Shown in pieces: positions 49,374 to 58,024 of a DNA stretch of 64,000 nucleotides. The notes beneath the pieces were generated by a model. That model was not told the origin of the DNA. It made no database searches and saw only the letters and a program-made list of their open reading frames with translations. The position numbers and the translations under genes are program-made. The stretch lies in the NCBI RefSeq assembly GCF_000020145.1, contig NC_010644.1, positions 868,001-932,000 of the forward strand, in the 5' to 3' direction. Each line of letters opens with the position of its first letter. The stretch's first letter is position 1. This DNA comes from Elusimicrobium minutum Pei191 (GTDB lineage Bacteria > Elusimicrobiota > Elusimicrobia > Elusimicrobiales > Elusimicrobiaceae).

Positions 49374-49400
49374 AAAATCTAATATTAATTATTAGATTTT
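49374..49400. repeat. 11-bp perfect inverted repeat in the A/T-rich tract
   Basis: AAAATCTAATA (49374-49384) and TATTAGATTTT (49390-49400), five-base loop. Confidence 0.75.
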
Positions 49401-49550
49401 TGTAAAATATAATTTGGTATTTTTAGACACTATTTTAAAAATGCAAAATTACCCATGATTTTGAAAATTGTCTTTTTTCTTTACTTTTTGGCTTATTTTT
49501 CAAAATTTATGGTTATTTTAAAATAATCCTTTTTTTAAAATGCGTTATTT

Positions 49551-49592
49551 TGATTTTGGGGATATCTAGGTATCCCCAAAATCAAAATCGCT
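49551..49592. repeat. 18-bp perfect inverted repeat
   Basis: ATTTTGATTTTGGGGATA and TATCCCCAAAATCAAAAT around a six-base loop TCTAGG. The longest perfect hairpin in the window, and not followed by a T-tract, so not an ordinary terminator. Confidence 0.85.
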
Positions 49593-49862
49593 CTTTCCCC
49601 CCAGCCCCCCTTTTTTGCGCCAGCCAGAGTTAATAACAATATTTTTACAATAAGCGACAAAAAGCGGATTGTTCCATATCATAACCGTTTTTTAATTTCT
49701 TTTTTGTGAACTTGTAAAAGCGGATGCTTGATAAATTAGAAAATGTTACATAACAAAACACGGATATACCCAGTTTAAACGCGGGGTTCTTTTTTTAATA
49801 TAATTTATAAAGCTTCAAAATATATTAAAAGACTTCTTGAAAACAAAGGAAAACAACAATAA

Positions 49863-51161
49863 ATGGACACTAATAAAAATAAACAGCCTCCTGCCCTGTT
49901 CATGCTTTCAGGCGTGGAAATGTGGGAACGTTTTAATTATTACGGGATGCGCGCGCTGCTGGTGCTTTTTATGACCAGCCAAATAATAGGCCTTTCAGAC
50001 AGGGCCGCGGGCCGAGTTTATGGACTTTTCGGCGCTTTGGTATACCTTACGCCGGTATTTGGCGGTTTAATAGCGGACGCCTATTTAGGAAAAAGAAAAT
50101 CTATTATCATAGGCGCCGTTTTAATGATGTGCGGGCAGTTTGTGCTTGCCTCTTATGGGTTTTTACCTCCTATAGCGGCTTTAGCAATAGGTTTAACCCT
50201 TATTATAGCGGGCAATGGTTTTTTTAAACCGAATATTTCCTCTATAGTGGGGGAACTCTATGATGAAAATGACAATCGCCGCGACGCCGGTTTTACCATA
50301 TTTTATATGGGTATTAACATAGGCGCGTTTTTAGCTCCGTTAGTATGCGGTTATTTAGGCGAAAAAGTAGCCTTCAGATACGGCTTTTTAGCCGCCGGTA
50401 TAGGCATGTTAATCAGTTTAGTATGGTTTATTTGGTTAAAGAACAGGTTTTTGGGCGATATAGGCATACGTCCCGCTATTGAGGAAAATAAAAACGATAA
50501 AGGGGAAAATGAGCCCCTTACCAAAGTGGAAAAGGACAGGATTTTAGCTATATTCATATTTACTTTCTTTTCAATCTTTTTTTGGGCGTTTTATGAGCAG
50601 GCGGGTTCTTCTTTAACTTTGTTCGCGGACAGATCCACTGACAGAGTAATATTCGGGTGGGAAATGCCTACAAGCTTTTTTCAGTCTTTCCCGGCATTAC
50701 TTGTGGTGTTATTAGCGCCCGTGTTCGCCTGGTTATGGCGCAGAATGGGCGAAAAAGAACTTTCCACCCCCGCTAAATTTGCCTGGGGTTTAGCTTTACT
50801 GGGCATAGGTTATATTATCATAGCCATAGCCGCATACGCATACAAAAACAGCGGCCTGGTAAGCATATTTTGGCTTTGCGGTTTGTATCTTATGCATGTT
50901 TTGGGCGAATTATGTATTTCTCCCGTAGGATTATCTATGATTACCAAGCTTTCACCCGCTAAATATGTTTCTTTATTTATGGGTGTTTGGTTCGCTTCGG
51001 ACTTTTTCGGCGGACTTTTGGGCGGCTTCTTCGCGGGGGAATATAATGAGGCCAGTTTGGTTTCTTTATTCTCTATACCCGCGGCTACGGCCCTTATATG
51101 CGCTTTAATTATTTGGGCGCTTTCGGGCAAGCTTAAAAAGTGGATGCACGGTATAAACTAA
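49863..51161 (+). CDS. proton-dependent oligopeptide transporter (POT/PTR2 family)
   Basis: 432 aa, about twelve membrane helices. The POT signature ExxERFxYYG is seen as EMWERFNYYGMRALLVLF in helix 1. GGLIADAYLGKRKSIIIGAVL, NGFFKPNISSIVGELYDENDNRRDAGFTIFYMGINIGAF and the helix 7/10 segments (FWAFYEQAGSSLTLF, LCISPVGLSMITKLSP) follow. Symports di- and tripeptides with protons across the inner membrane, which fits an amino-acid/peptide fermenter. Preceded by the long A/T-rich tract; AAAGGA lies 12 bases before the ATG. Confidence 0.93.
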   Translation: MDTNKNKQPPALFMLSGVEMWERFNYYGMRALLVLFMTSQIIGLSDRAAGRVYGLFGALVYLTPVFGGLIADAYLGKRKSIIIGAVLMMCGQFVLASYGFLPPIAALAIGLTLIIAGNGFFKPNISSIVGELYDENDNRRDAGFTIFYMGINIGAFLAPLVCGYLGEKVAFRYGFLAAGIGMLISLVWFIWLKNRFLGDIGIRPAIEENKNDKGENEPLTKVEKDRILAIFIFTFFSIFFWAFYEQAGSSLTLFADRSTDRVIFGWEMPTSFFQSFPALLVVLLAPVFAWLWRRMGEKELSTPAKFAWGLALLGIGYIIIAIAAYAYKNSGLVSIFWLCGLYLMHVLGELCISPVGLSMITKLSPAKYVSLFMGVWFASDFFGGLLGGFFAGEYNEASLVSLFSIPAATALICALIIWALSGKLKKWMHGIN

Positions 51162-51176
51162 CAAAAAATATTTAAT

Positions 51177-51215
51177 AAAAAAGGCGGATATAAAAACCCG
51201 CCTTTTTTATTTTTA
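51177..51215 (+). terminator. terminator of the POT gene
   Basis: AAGGCGG-ATATAAAAA-CCCGCCTT hairpin and T-tract; only 17 bp before the next start. Confidence 0.8.
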
Positions 51216-51227
51216 TATACTTAAGTT

Positions 51228-52019
51228 ATGAACAACAATTTTGATAAACACCAAAGCATTAACAAACGCGTTAACAGAACATGGATTGCGGTTCTTATTA
51301 TTTGTTTAGTTTTTACTGGGCTTATTTTGTTTTTCCCTTCCCAAAATAACGGGGGAAAAGAAAATAACGCTATTCCCCCTGTAAAGGATATTACCCCTCA
51401 AATTATTGAAGCTTCCGCCATTACTTCTGAGCAGGAAACTCTCCCCCTTTTTCACGACAACGCCTTAAAAACCGCCGGGTTTGTTAATATAAAAGAGCTT
51501 TCCCCCCTTTTTTATTTTGACATACGTTACGCAACAACCAACAATTTTACAGGCAAAGTTATTTATGACACCGACCAATGCTATTTACAAAAAGAAGCGT
51601 CCGAGGGCATTTTAAAGGCTTTAAAAATCCTTCAGAAAAGGGACGAACCCCTTACTTTTATTTTTTACGACTGTTACCGCCCGCAAAGCGCGCAGGAAAA
51701 GCTTTGGCTGGCATATCCTAACCCAAGTTATGTGGCAAGGCCGGAAAAAGGCTCCCGCCACAGCAGGGGGATGGCGGTTGATTTAACGCTTGCCAAACAA
51801 GACGGCACCCCTTTACCTATGCCAACCGAATTTGATTCTTTTAAAAAAGAAGCTCATATGGATTACAACGGAAGCAGTGTATCAAAAGAAGCTTTAGAAA
51901 ACAGGGACTTGCTTAAAAAAGTAATGACTGAAGCGGGCTTTACCTACACCCGCACCGAATGGTGGCATTTTGATAAAACAGGCTGGAAACAAAAACCTGT
52001 ACAAAATATAGATTTTTAA
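51228..52019 (+). CDS. membrane-anchored D-alanyl-D-alanine dipeptidase (VanX/DdpX family)
   Basis: 263 aa. An N-terminal membrane anchor (WIAVLIICLVFTGLILFF, residues 19-36), a linker, then an M15D catalytic domain. Zinc ligands are in SRHSRGMAVDLTL (His and Asp) and EWWHFD (catalytic Glu, third ligand His); the substrate Arg is in FIFYDCYRPQSAQEKLW. Cleaves D-Ala-D-Ala; with an outward-facing anchor it would act on dipeptide released from the cell wall and recycle D-Ala (inference), rather than confer glycopeptide resistance, since no VanH/VanA genes are near. Convergent with PBP1C, 3 bp between the stops. Confidence 0.88.
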   Translation: MNNNFDKHQSINKRVNRTWIAVLIICLVFTGLILFFPSQNNGGKENNAIPPVKDITPQIIEASAITSEQETLPLFHDNALKTAGFVNIKELSPLFYFDIRYATTNNFTGKVIYDTDQCYLQKEASEGILKALKILQKRDEPLTFIFYDCYRPQSAQEKLWLAYPNPSYVARPEKGSRHSRGMAVDLTLAKQDGTPLPMPTEFDSFKKEAHMDYNGSSVSKEALENRDLLKKVMTEAGFTYTRTEWWHFDKTGWKQKPVQNIDF

Positions 52020-52022
52020 TAA

Positions 52023-54182
52023 TCAGTCTAAAACTAAAAACTTTATTTTTTGGTGTTTACCGTCGGCAGAATACAGCTCTAGAGTATGCTCCCCTTTATC
52101 GAGCTGCCACCACACGCTGTGCTCGTCAGAGCCGAACTGTTTACCGTTTACAACCCATTTTAAAGGCCTTTTGCCAGAAGCTTTAAACAAAACTTTTTGC
52201 GTGTTTAAAGGTATGGCGGAATCTATTTTAAAAACGTCGCCTTCTCTTGGAAATTGTATTTCAAAGTTATCCCCGCTCTCATTTGCTCCGTTATGCAGGC
52301 GGCATATTTCCACGGGAAAGTTATCAATATTAAAAACCTCCGCCTTTTTATGGGGGCAGCGCGGGCTCGCCAATTGGCCCGAGGAGGGGCATATATAACG
52401 GCGTTCTATTCCCTGCGGTACGATAAAATCGGTTGAACCGTATTTTTCATGCATATAAACAGCGATATCTTTTAAAAGCGGGGCCGCGCCGGAAATGCCG
52501 GAAACCTTGCGCATAGGCTGCCCGTCAAAATTGCCCGCCCAAACGCCTATTGTCCACTGCGGCGTATAACCAAGCGCCCAGTTATCACGGTAATCTTTGG
52601 AAGTGCCCGTTTTAGCCGCAAAAGCAAAGGGCGTGTTTAATGGTGAGTTTAAACCAAAAGCCGCCGCTCTCGCGTTGTTGTCTGAAAGAATGTCACTTAT
52701 TATAAAAGCCGTTCTCGCTCCGAAAACACGTTTGCTTGCCCTGCGCTCCCCGACAGCGGGCCTTATAGTAAATCTTAAATCCTTAAAAACACCATTATTT
52801 GCAAGCATCATATAGGCGCGGGCAAGCTCTAAAAGTTTAACTTCCCCGTTTCCTAAAGAAATGCCAAGGCCGTAAAAATCGGAATTTTTATTTAAAGAGT
52901 CAAAACCCGCGTTTTGCAGCATTTTAATTATTTTTTGCGTACCCATATCTTCAGCCACGCGCACAACGGGCACATTGTAAGAGCAGGCTAAAGCATTACG
53001 CACGCTTACGGGGCCGTGAAAGGTCTCGTCATAATTTTTAGGCCTGAAACCGCCTTTAAAAAAAGTGTCCTCATCATTAATAACAGTAGCGGCGGTGTAG
53101 CCGTTTTCAAGCCCCAAAGCGTATATAAAAGGCTTTAAGGCTGATCCGGGCTGGCGCAAAGCGTTAACCCCGTTGACCTGGCCTTGGGTGTCGGAATCAA
53201 AATAATCGGCCGAACCTAAATAAGCAAGCACCTCGCCGGTTTTATTATCAATCACTATTACCGCGGCGTTAGTTACATTGTTTTTTTCAAGTTTAGCCAC
53301 ATAAGCGGGTACCAGCTCGGACACAAATTTTTGTAAGGAGGAATCTATTGTTGTTATTATTTCATGGTCGTCGGTTTTTATTTCACGGAGTAAAAACTCG
53401 GCCAGATGCGGGGCTGAAAAGGAACGGCCTTCCGCGGTAATTTCAATAGTTTCACGAATGGCGATATCATACATTTCGTCGGTTATAAAACCGTTGGAAG
53501 CCATTTTTTGTAAAACGCTGTTACGCCTTTTTAAAGCCGCGGGGAAATTTTTTACAGGGTTAAATTTAACCGGGGATTTTACCATCGCCGCCAAAAACGC
53601 CGCCTGGGAAAGTGACAACCCCTCCGCGCTTGTATTAAAATAATAATTTGAGGCATATTCAACGCCTTGCACCATGTTGGAAAACTCTACCGTATTTAGG
53701 TATTGCTCAAGTATTTGCTGTTTATCTAAACTTTTTTCAACGGTAACAGCGGTTAAAGCCTCTTTTATTTTTGACCATATATTTTTTTTCCTGGGTTCAA
53801 TAGCGCGCACAAGCTGCTGTGTAATGGTGCTGGCGCCAGACACAACTTCCCCGCTTGATAAATTTTGCCAAGCCGCCCTTGAAACAGCTTTAACGTCAAT
53901 GCCCGGGTGTGTAAAAAAGCGTTTATCTTCCACGGCTACTAAAGCTAGTATCATCCAGGGCGAAACATTTTCAACGGACACGGGCTTGGAATAAGTTTGC
54001 GTGGCGGAAAGAAAAGTACGCATGGGAATGCCGTTTCGGTCATAAAATATTACAGACGGAGAGACTGTATAATTATGCACACGGTCCGCTTTTTTAAAAA
54101 AGTAATAAAATGTTCCCGCCGCCAGCAGTATAATAACAGACGGTAAAATATAGTAAAATTTTTTATTGTTAAAAAGCTTCAT
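52023..54182 (-). CDS. pbpC: penicillin-binding protein 1C (glycosyltransferase plus transpeptidase)
   Basis: 719 aa. Membrane anchor at residues 9-28. GT51 transglycosylase with EDKRFFTHPGIDVKAVSRAAWQN (catalytic Glu), GASTITQQLVR and KIKEALTAVTVEKSLDKQQILEQYLN. Then a transpeptidase with SALKPF (SxxK, catalytic Ser), SYN and KTGTS. The C-terminal PbpC-type domain (YICPSSGQLASPRCPHKKAEVF...LHNG, with Cys) is followed by a beta-rich tail. Polymerises and crosslinks peptidoglycan. Shares a 75-bp divergent region with gmk and faces the VanX-like gene at its 3' end. Confidence 0.94.
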   Translation of the reverse strand: MKLFNNKKFYYILPSVIILLAAGTFYYFFKKADRVHNYTVSPSVIFYDRNGIPMRTFLSATQTYSKPVSVENVSPWMILALVAVEDKRFFTHPGIDVKAVSRAAWQNLSSGEVVSGASTITQQLVRAIEPRKKNIWSKIKEALTAVTVEKSLDKQQILEQYLNTVEFSNMVQGVEYASNYYFNTSAEGLSLSQAAFLAAMVKSPVKFNPVKNFPAALKRRNSVLQKMASNGFITDEMYDIAIRETIEITAEGRSFSAPHLAEFLLREIKTDDHEIITTIDSSLQKFVSELVPAYVAKLEKNNVTNAAVIVIDNKTGEVLAYLGSADYFDSDTQGQVNGVNALRQPGSALKPFIYALGLENGYTAATVINDEDTFFKGGFRPKNYDETFHGPVSVRNALACSYNVPVVRVAEDMGTQKIIKMLQNAGFDSLNKNSDFYGLGISLGNGEVKLLELARAYMMLANNGVFKDLRFTIRPAVGERRASKRVFGARTAFIISDILSDNNARAAAFGLNSPLNTPFAFAAKTGTSKDYRDNWALGYTPQWTIGVWAGNFDGQPMRKVSGISGAAPLLKDIAVYMHEKYGSTDFIVPQGIERRYICPSSGQLASPRCPHKKAEVFNIDNFPVEICRLHNGANESGDNFEIQFPREGDVFKIDSAIPLNTQKVLFKASGKRPLKWVVNGKQFGSDEHSVWWQLDKGEHTLELYSADGKHQKIKFLVLD

Positions 54183-54223
54183 TATTTAAATTTTAACAAT
54201 TTTAAACGGATTACGTTCTTACC

Positions 54224-54257
54224 TTGATAAAAACATTTATATTTAATAAAATAAACT
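54224..54257 (+). promoter_or_regulatory. gmk operon promoter, probably leaderless
   Basis: TTGATA (54224-54229), 17 bp, TAAAAT (54247-54252), then five bases to the ATG. No ribosome site can fit, so the message should start at or near the start codon. Confidence 0.6.
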
Positions 54258-54863
54258 ATGGACGCTTTTGTACTTATAGTCTCTTCGCCTTCAGGCGGAG
54301 GGAAAACAACTATAGTTAACGAACTTCTTAAAAAAGACCGCACTGCTAAGAGGGTGGTAACCGCCACAACCCGCTCGCCTAGAAAAGGCGAAAAAGACGG
54401 GAAGGATTATCATTTTTGGTCTGTTAAAAAGTTTCAAAGCGCTATCAAAAATAACAAAATGGCCGAGTGGGCCAACGTATTTACCGACTACTACGGCGTG
54501 CCTAAAGAATCTTTGGACACCGTGTTAAAAAAAGGTTTAATACCCGTTTTGGTTATAGACGTGCAAGGCCAAAAATCAATAAAAAAACATTATAAGAACG
54601 CCGTAAGCGTTTTTATACTGCCGCCAAGCTGGAATGAGCTTAAAAAAAGACTTTTGGCAAGACCCGGCGGAACAAATAATATTGATGTGCGTCTTAAAAC
54701 GGCAAAGAAAGAAGTTGCCCAGGTAAAAAAGTTTGATTATGTTATCGTTAACGATAAACTTGACGGCGCGGTTAACGCGTTATCAAAAATAATTTTTGCG
54801 GAAAAACATAAAACCCAAAGAAAAAAGCCCGCCATAAACAGGCTTAAGCAAAAACGGAGATAA
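54258..54863 (+). CDS. gmk: guanylate kinase
   Basis: 201 aa. P-loop SSPSGGGKTTI at residues 8-18, then VTATTRSPRKGEKDGKDYHFWSVKKFQ (GMP-binding Arg and Tyr), the VFTDYYGVPKESLD segment, LVIDVQGQKSIKKHY, and FILPPSWNELKKRLLAR. It ends in a basic extension of about 20 residues (KHKTQRKKPAINRLKQKRR). Phosphorylates GMP to GDP. First gene of the gmk-rpoZ-udg-priA-tyrS-mltG run; rpoZ starts 2 bp after its stop. Confidence 0.95.
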   Translation: MDAFVLIVSSPSGGGKTTIVNELLKKDRTAKRVVTATTRSPRKGEKDGKDYHFWSVKKFQSAIKNNKMAEWANVFTDYYGVPKESLDTVLKKGLIPVLVIDVQGQKSIKKHYKNAVSVFILPPSWNELKKRLLARPGGTNNIDVRLKTAKKEVAQVKKFDYVIVNDKLDGAVNALSKIIFAEKHKTQRKKPAINRLKQKRR

Positions 54864-54865
54864 AA

Positions 54866-55156
54866 ATGTCAATAGATAAAGAATTTGAAACCAAACTTAT
54901 GGACTACAGCGGAGACAGATATAACATGGTAGTTTTAGCCACGATGTGGGCAAAAGAGCTCAGAAAAAAAGAAGAATACAAAAGCCAGCCCGCCGCGGTA
55001 GTAATTAAAGTTGCGCTCGACGATATTTTATCAAACAAAGTTACCAAAGAACAAGTATTGGAATCATGCAAAAGCAGCTACGAAACGGAACAAAAAGCCG
55101 CCGAAGAAGCCAGAAAAGAAGCTGAAAGAAAAGCTAAAGAACCCTTAAAATTATAA
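54866..55156 (+). CDS. rpoZ: RNA polymerase omega subunit
   Basis: 96 aa. Omega core DRYNMVVLATMWAKELRKKEEYKSQPAAVVIKVALDDILSNKVT, followed by an acidic/basic helical tail (EEARKEAERKAKEPLKL). The position directly after gmk is the classical one and settles the assignment of this short protein. Assists assembly of the beta-prime subunit. Its stop overlaps the start of the uracil-DNA glycosylase (TAATG). Confidence 0.9.
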   Translation: MSIDKEFETKLMDYSGDRYNMVVLATMWAKELRKKEEYKSQPAAVVIKVALDDILSNKVTKEQVLESCKSSYETEQKAAEEARKEAERKAKEPLKL

Positions 55157-56049
55157 TGAAAAAAGAATTAAGAAGCCTTGTAAAAGAATTTGCGGGCGTC
55201 TTAGCTAACAGCGAAGAGGATGATTTTTTTATAGCGGCGGCAAAAGAAGAAAATGCCGCCGCTGTTTCTTCTAAGCAAGAGGTTAAACCCCCACAAGCTG
55301 CGCCTGCCCCGGCAAAAAGCGCAGAGTCCGTTTTGTCCGCGCAAAATAACGCGCAAACTTTAAAAGAGGATTCTTCCATGCCCGCACCCCAAACACCTAA
55401 AACAAAAAAAATAAATTCTAATAAAGAGGCTGAACTTAATGCTTTAGCCGAACAAATTTTAACATGCAAAAAATGTCCGCTTGGCGAAACAAGGCTTAAC
55501 GCGGTACCCGGCGAAGGCAACGCAGACGCAAAACTTATGTTTATAGGCGAAGGCCCCGGTTTTGATGAAGACCACCAGGGCAGGCCTTTTATAGGAAGAG
55601 CGGGTACACTGCTTACTAAAATGATTGAGGCCATGGGCCTTAAAAGGGAAGAAGTTTTTATAGCCAACATGGTTAAATGCCACCCCATGACAGACCCTTC
55701 CAACCCCGAAAAACACGGCAATGACCGCGCGCCTTCCAAAGAAGAAATTGCCTATTGCAGAAAATATATAGAGGCCCAAATCGCCCTTATACAGCCTGAG
55801 TTTATTGTCGCTTTAGGCGGGGTAGCCGCAAAAAGTTTAATAAAAGACGCGGACTCTTTAGGCGCGTTACGAAACAAAGTGCACACTCTTGAGTTAGATA
55901 ATTTTGACCTTGAAGGCAAAACAAAAATAGTGGCTACATATCACCCCGCCGCACTGCTGCGCAACCCTAACTGGAAAAAAGACGCCTGGGCCGATTTGCA
56001 AATGGTTATGAAGGAAATGGGCCTTAAGTCCCCCCAAAAACCAATTTAA
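55156..56049 (+). CDS. type 4 uracil-DNA glycosylase with N-terminal extension
   Basis: 297 aa; the enzyme core is about 200 aa. The first 95 residues are a low-complexity Ala/Glu/Pro/Lys region. The core has the [4Fe-4S] ligands in CKKCPLGETR, MVKCHPMTDPSNP and IAYCRKYIE. Active-site blocks are MFIGEGPGFDEDHQGRPFIGRAGTLLTKM and IVATYHPAALLRNP. Excises uracil from DNA. Its start overlaps the rpoZ stop, so it is coupled. The long linker-like N-terminus could bind a partner such as the sliding clamp, but I see no clear clamp-binding motif. Confidence 0.92.
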   Translation: MKKELRSLVKEFAGVLANSEEDDFFIAAAKEENAAAVSSKQEVKPPQAAPAPAKSAESVLSAQNNAQTLKEDSSMPAPQTPKTKKINSNKEAELNALAEQILTCKKCPLGETRLNAVPGEGNADAKLMFIGEGPGFDEDHQGRPFIGRAGTLLTKMIEAMGLKREEVFIANMVKCHPMTDPSNPEKHGNDRAPSKEEIAYCRKYIEAQIALIQPEFIVALGGVAAKSLIKDADSLGALRNKVHTLELDNFDLEGKTKIVATYHPAALLRNPNWKKDAWADLQMVMKEMGLKSPQKPI

Positions 56050-56064
56050 TTTTAAGGATAAAAA

Positions 56065-57957
56065 ATGTACGCCTCAGTTGTGTTTGATATAGCGCTTGAC
56101 CGTGAGTTTGACTATATAGTTCCTTTGGCTTTGGAGGGCGCTATAGCGCCGGGCTTTCGCGTAAAAGCGCCTTTCGGATACAGGCTGGCCACAGGCATAG
56201 TAACGGAGTTAAAACAAATCTCTTCCTTTAAAGCGGATTTAAAAGAAATAAAACAGGTTTTAGATAATGAACCGCAGTACGGCAAAGATTTATTTTCTTT
56301 AGCTTCTTATATTAAACAAACCTGGGGCGGAAGTTACGGGCAAATATTATTTTCGCTTATTCCGTTTTTCGTGAAAAAACAGCATGACGTTATTTTCCGG
56401 GAAATACCCGCCGTAAAACAAATTGAGTTAAACAAAATACAACATAATGTTTTTGACGATTTAAAAAATTCCGTCGGACCTTCTTTACTTTTCGCGCCGC
56501 CCAAAACAGGCAAAAAAAGCATTCTTATAAAACTTACATTGGAAGCCGCCCAAAAAGGGCAAGTCCTTATTATGCTGCCCGATATTTTATCGGCGCAGGT
56601 TTTTGCCGCTAATTTACAACAATATTATGATAAACAGGTTTTACTGTGGCACAGCAAACTTTTAGACAGCGTTAAAAAGCAGCTTTTTTCATCACTTCTG
56701 CACGGTAAAAACGGCATAGTTGTAGGAACGCGCTCGGCCGTTTTGCTGCCTTTGTCCTGCCCTTCTTTAATAGCCGTAGTTAATGAGGAAAGCGCGGATT
56801 TTAAACAAGAGGAAAACCGCCCCTTTTATCACGCGCGCGGTATCGCGCTTTTCAGGGCTGAAGAACTTAACGCCAAACTTATATTTTTATCACAAACGCC
56901 TTCTCTAGAAATGCTTGAACTTGTTTCAAAAGGCGAAATAAAAAGTTTTACTTTAAGCCAAAACCAAAATCTTGTAAACCCATTTCCTTTAGTAAGCGTT
57001 ACGGATAAAAAAGCGGGCAAAAAATCCTTTTTACCGGATATAACTTTTGATGAAATTACAAAGAGCGTTAAAAATAAAGAAACTGTTTTACTTATTTTAA
57101 ATAACAAAGGCGGAAAGCCGCTTTATTCCTGCCTTAACTGCGGCCTGGCCGCTGTATGCGGCAAATGCGATGGCACGCTTGTTTTTGATGAAAGCGGCGC
57201 CCTTGCCTGCGTTAAATGCGGTAAAGAAGCATCCTTTGAACAAAAATGCTCTAAATGCAATAACGTTATTTTTAAACCTAAAATAAGCGGCAACCAAAAA
57301 GTTTACGGTGAAATAAAAAAGCTTTTCCCTTTAGCGAATACCGTTAAACAAGAAAAAGTTGAAATAGGCCTTACCCCCGTTAAAGATAAAGCAAATATTA
57401 TTATAGGCACTTCGGCTGTTTTAAAAATGCTTTCGGAACAAAACTTCCCGGCTGATCTTATTGTTTTTTTAGACGCGGATATGGAACTTAACTCACCCGA
57501 TTTCCGCGCGGGCGAGCATTTGGCGCAGCTTTTGTTTGGCGCTAAACAAATGCTTTTCGGAAGTAAAAACGGACGTATGGTTATAGCTTCCGAAAAGGCG
57601 GAAACAGCTATCTTTAACGCCGCCGTGCACGGGGATTACGGCGAGTTTGCCCAAAATGAACTTGAATTTAGGGAAGCGTTTAATTTCCCCCCATACGCCA
57701 CGCTTACAAAGTTGGTTTTATCTTCTAAAAATATTGAGGATATAAACCAAAGCGTTAAATTTGTTAAAGAAGCCTGCCAAAATAAGGTTGAAATTTTAGG
57801 ACCAATACGCTTTGGCAAAAAAACGGATTCTTTAAAAAAAGAATATCTGCTTTTTAAAAATTTCACTCTAACCTCCCTCCAAGATTTACTTGCCGCGGTA
57901 AAACTGCCCAAAACGGTAAAAATAAAAATAGCCGTTGACCCGTATACCTTTTTCTAA
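56065..57957 (+). CDS. priA: primosomal protein N' (PriA) with eroded helicase motifs
   Basis: 630 aa. PriA order is kept: 3'-DNA-binding domain (VVFDIALDREFDYIVP...GFRVKAPFG), helicase lobes, the zinc-binding cysteines (CLNCGLAAVCGKC...CVKCGKEASFEQKCSKC) and the C-terminal domain. Key ATPase motifs are changed: Walker A is APPKTGKKS instead of GxTGSGKTE, the DEEH box is NEES, motif III SAT is SQT, and the QVAGRAGR motif is FGAKQML. GTRSA, FKQEENRPFYHARG and PDFRAGE are kept. So the protein probably binds forks and partners but cannot unwind DNA, as reported for Deinococcus PriA. Cytoplasmic; replication restart. Confidence 0.9.
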   Translation: MYASVVFDIALDREFDYIVPLALEGAIAPGFRVKAPFGYRLATGIVTELKQISSFKADLKEIKQVLDNEPQYGKDLFSLASYIKQTWGGSYGQILFSLIPFFVKKQHDVIFREIPAVKQIELNKIQHNVFDDLKNSVGPSLLFAPPKTGKKSILIKLTLEAAQKGQVLIMLPDILSAQVFAANLQQYYDKQVLLWHSKLLDSVKKQLFSSLLHGKNGIVVGTRSAVLLPLSCPSLIAVVNEESADFKQEENRPFYHARGIALFRAEELNAKLIFLSQTPSLEMLELVSKGEIKSFTLSQNQNLVNPFPLVSVTDKKAGKKSFLPDITFDEITKSVKNKETVLLILNNKGGKPLYSCLNCGLAAVCGKCDGTLVFDESGALACVKCGKEASFEQKCSKCNNVIFKPKISGNQKVYGEIKKLFPLANTVKQEKVEIGLTPVKDKANIIIGTSAVLKMLSEQNFPADLIVFLDADMELNSPDFRAGEHLAQLLFGAKQMLFGSKNGRMVIASEKAETAIFNAAVHGDYGEFAQNELEFREAFNFPPYATLTKLVLSSKNIEDINQSVKFVKEACQNKVEILGPIRFGKKTDSLKKEYLLFKNFTLTSLQDLLAAVKLPKTVKIKIAVDPYTFF

Positions 57958-58024
57958 TCCTTTTTGTAAAGAGGGCCCGCCTTAAATGCTATAATTTAAT
58001 ATATTTACATTTGGAGCATTTTAT

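Larger units (their letters stand above)
48641..49862. other. 1.2-kb gene-free, extremely A/T-rich tract
   Basis: No supported ORF. From about 48880 to 49560 the G+C content is very low (whole lines with only a few G or C). It contains perfect inverted repeats at 49242-49279, 49374-49400 and 49551-49592. No TTATCCACA-type DnaA box, tRNA, integrase or repeat family member is visible. Confidence 0.6.

Noticed and set aside
48880-49600. A/T-rich tract as chromosomal origin
   Set aside because: No DnaA-box cluster and no dnaA, dnaN, gidA or rpmH neighbour was seen.
51228-52019. Glycopeptide-resistance locus because of the VanX-like enzyme
   Set aside because: No vanH, vanA/B ligase or vanRS genes nearby; membrane-anchored DdpX-type recycling is the simpler reading.
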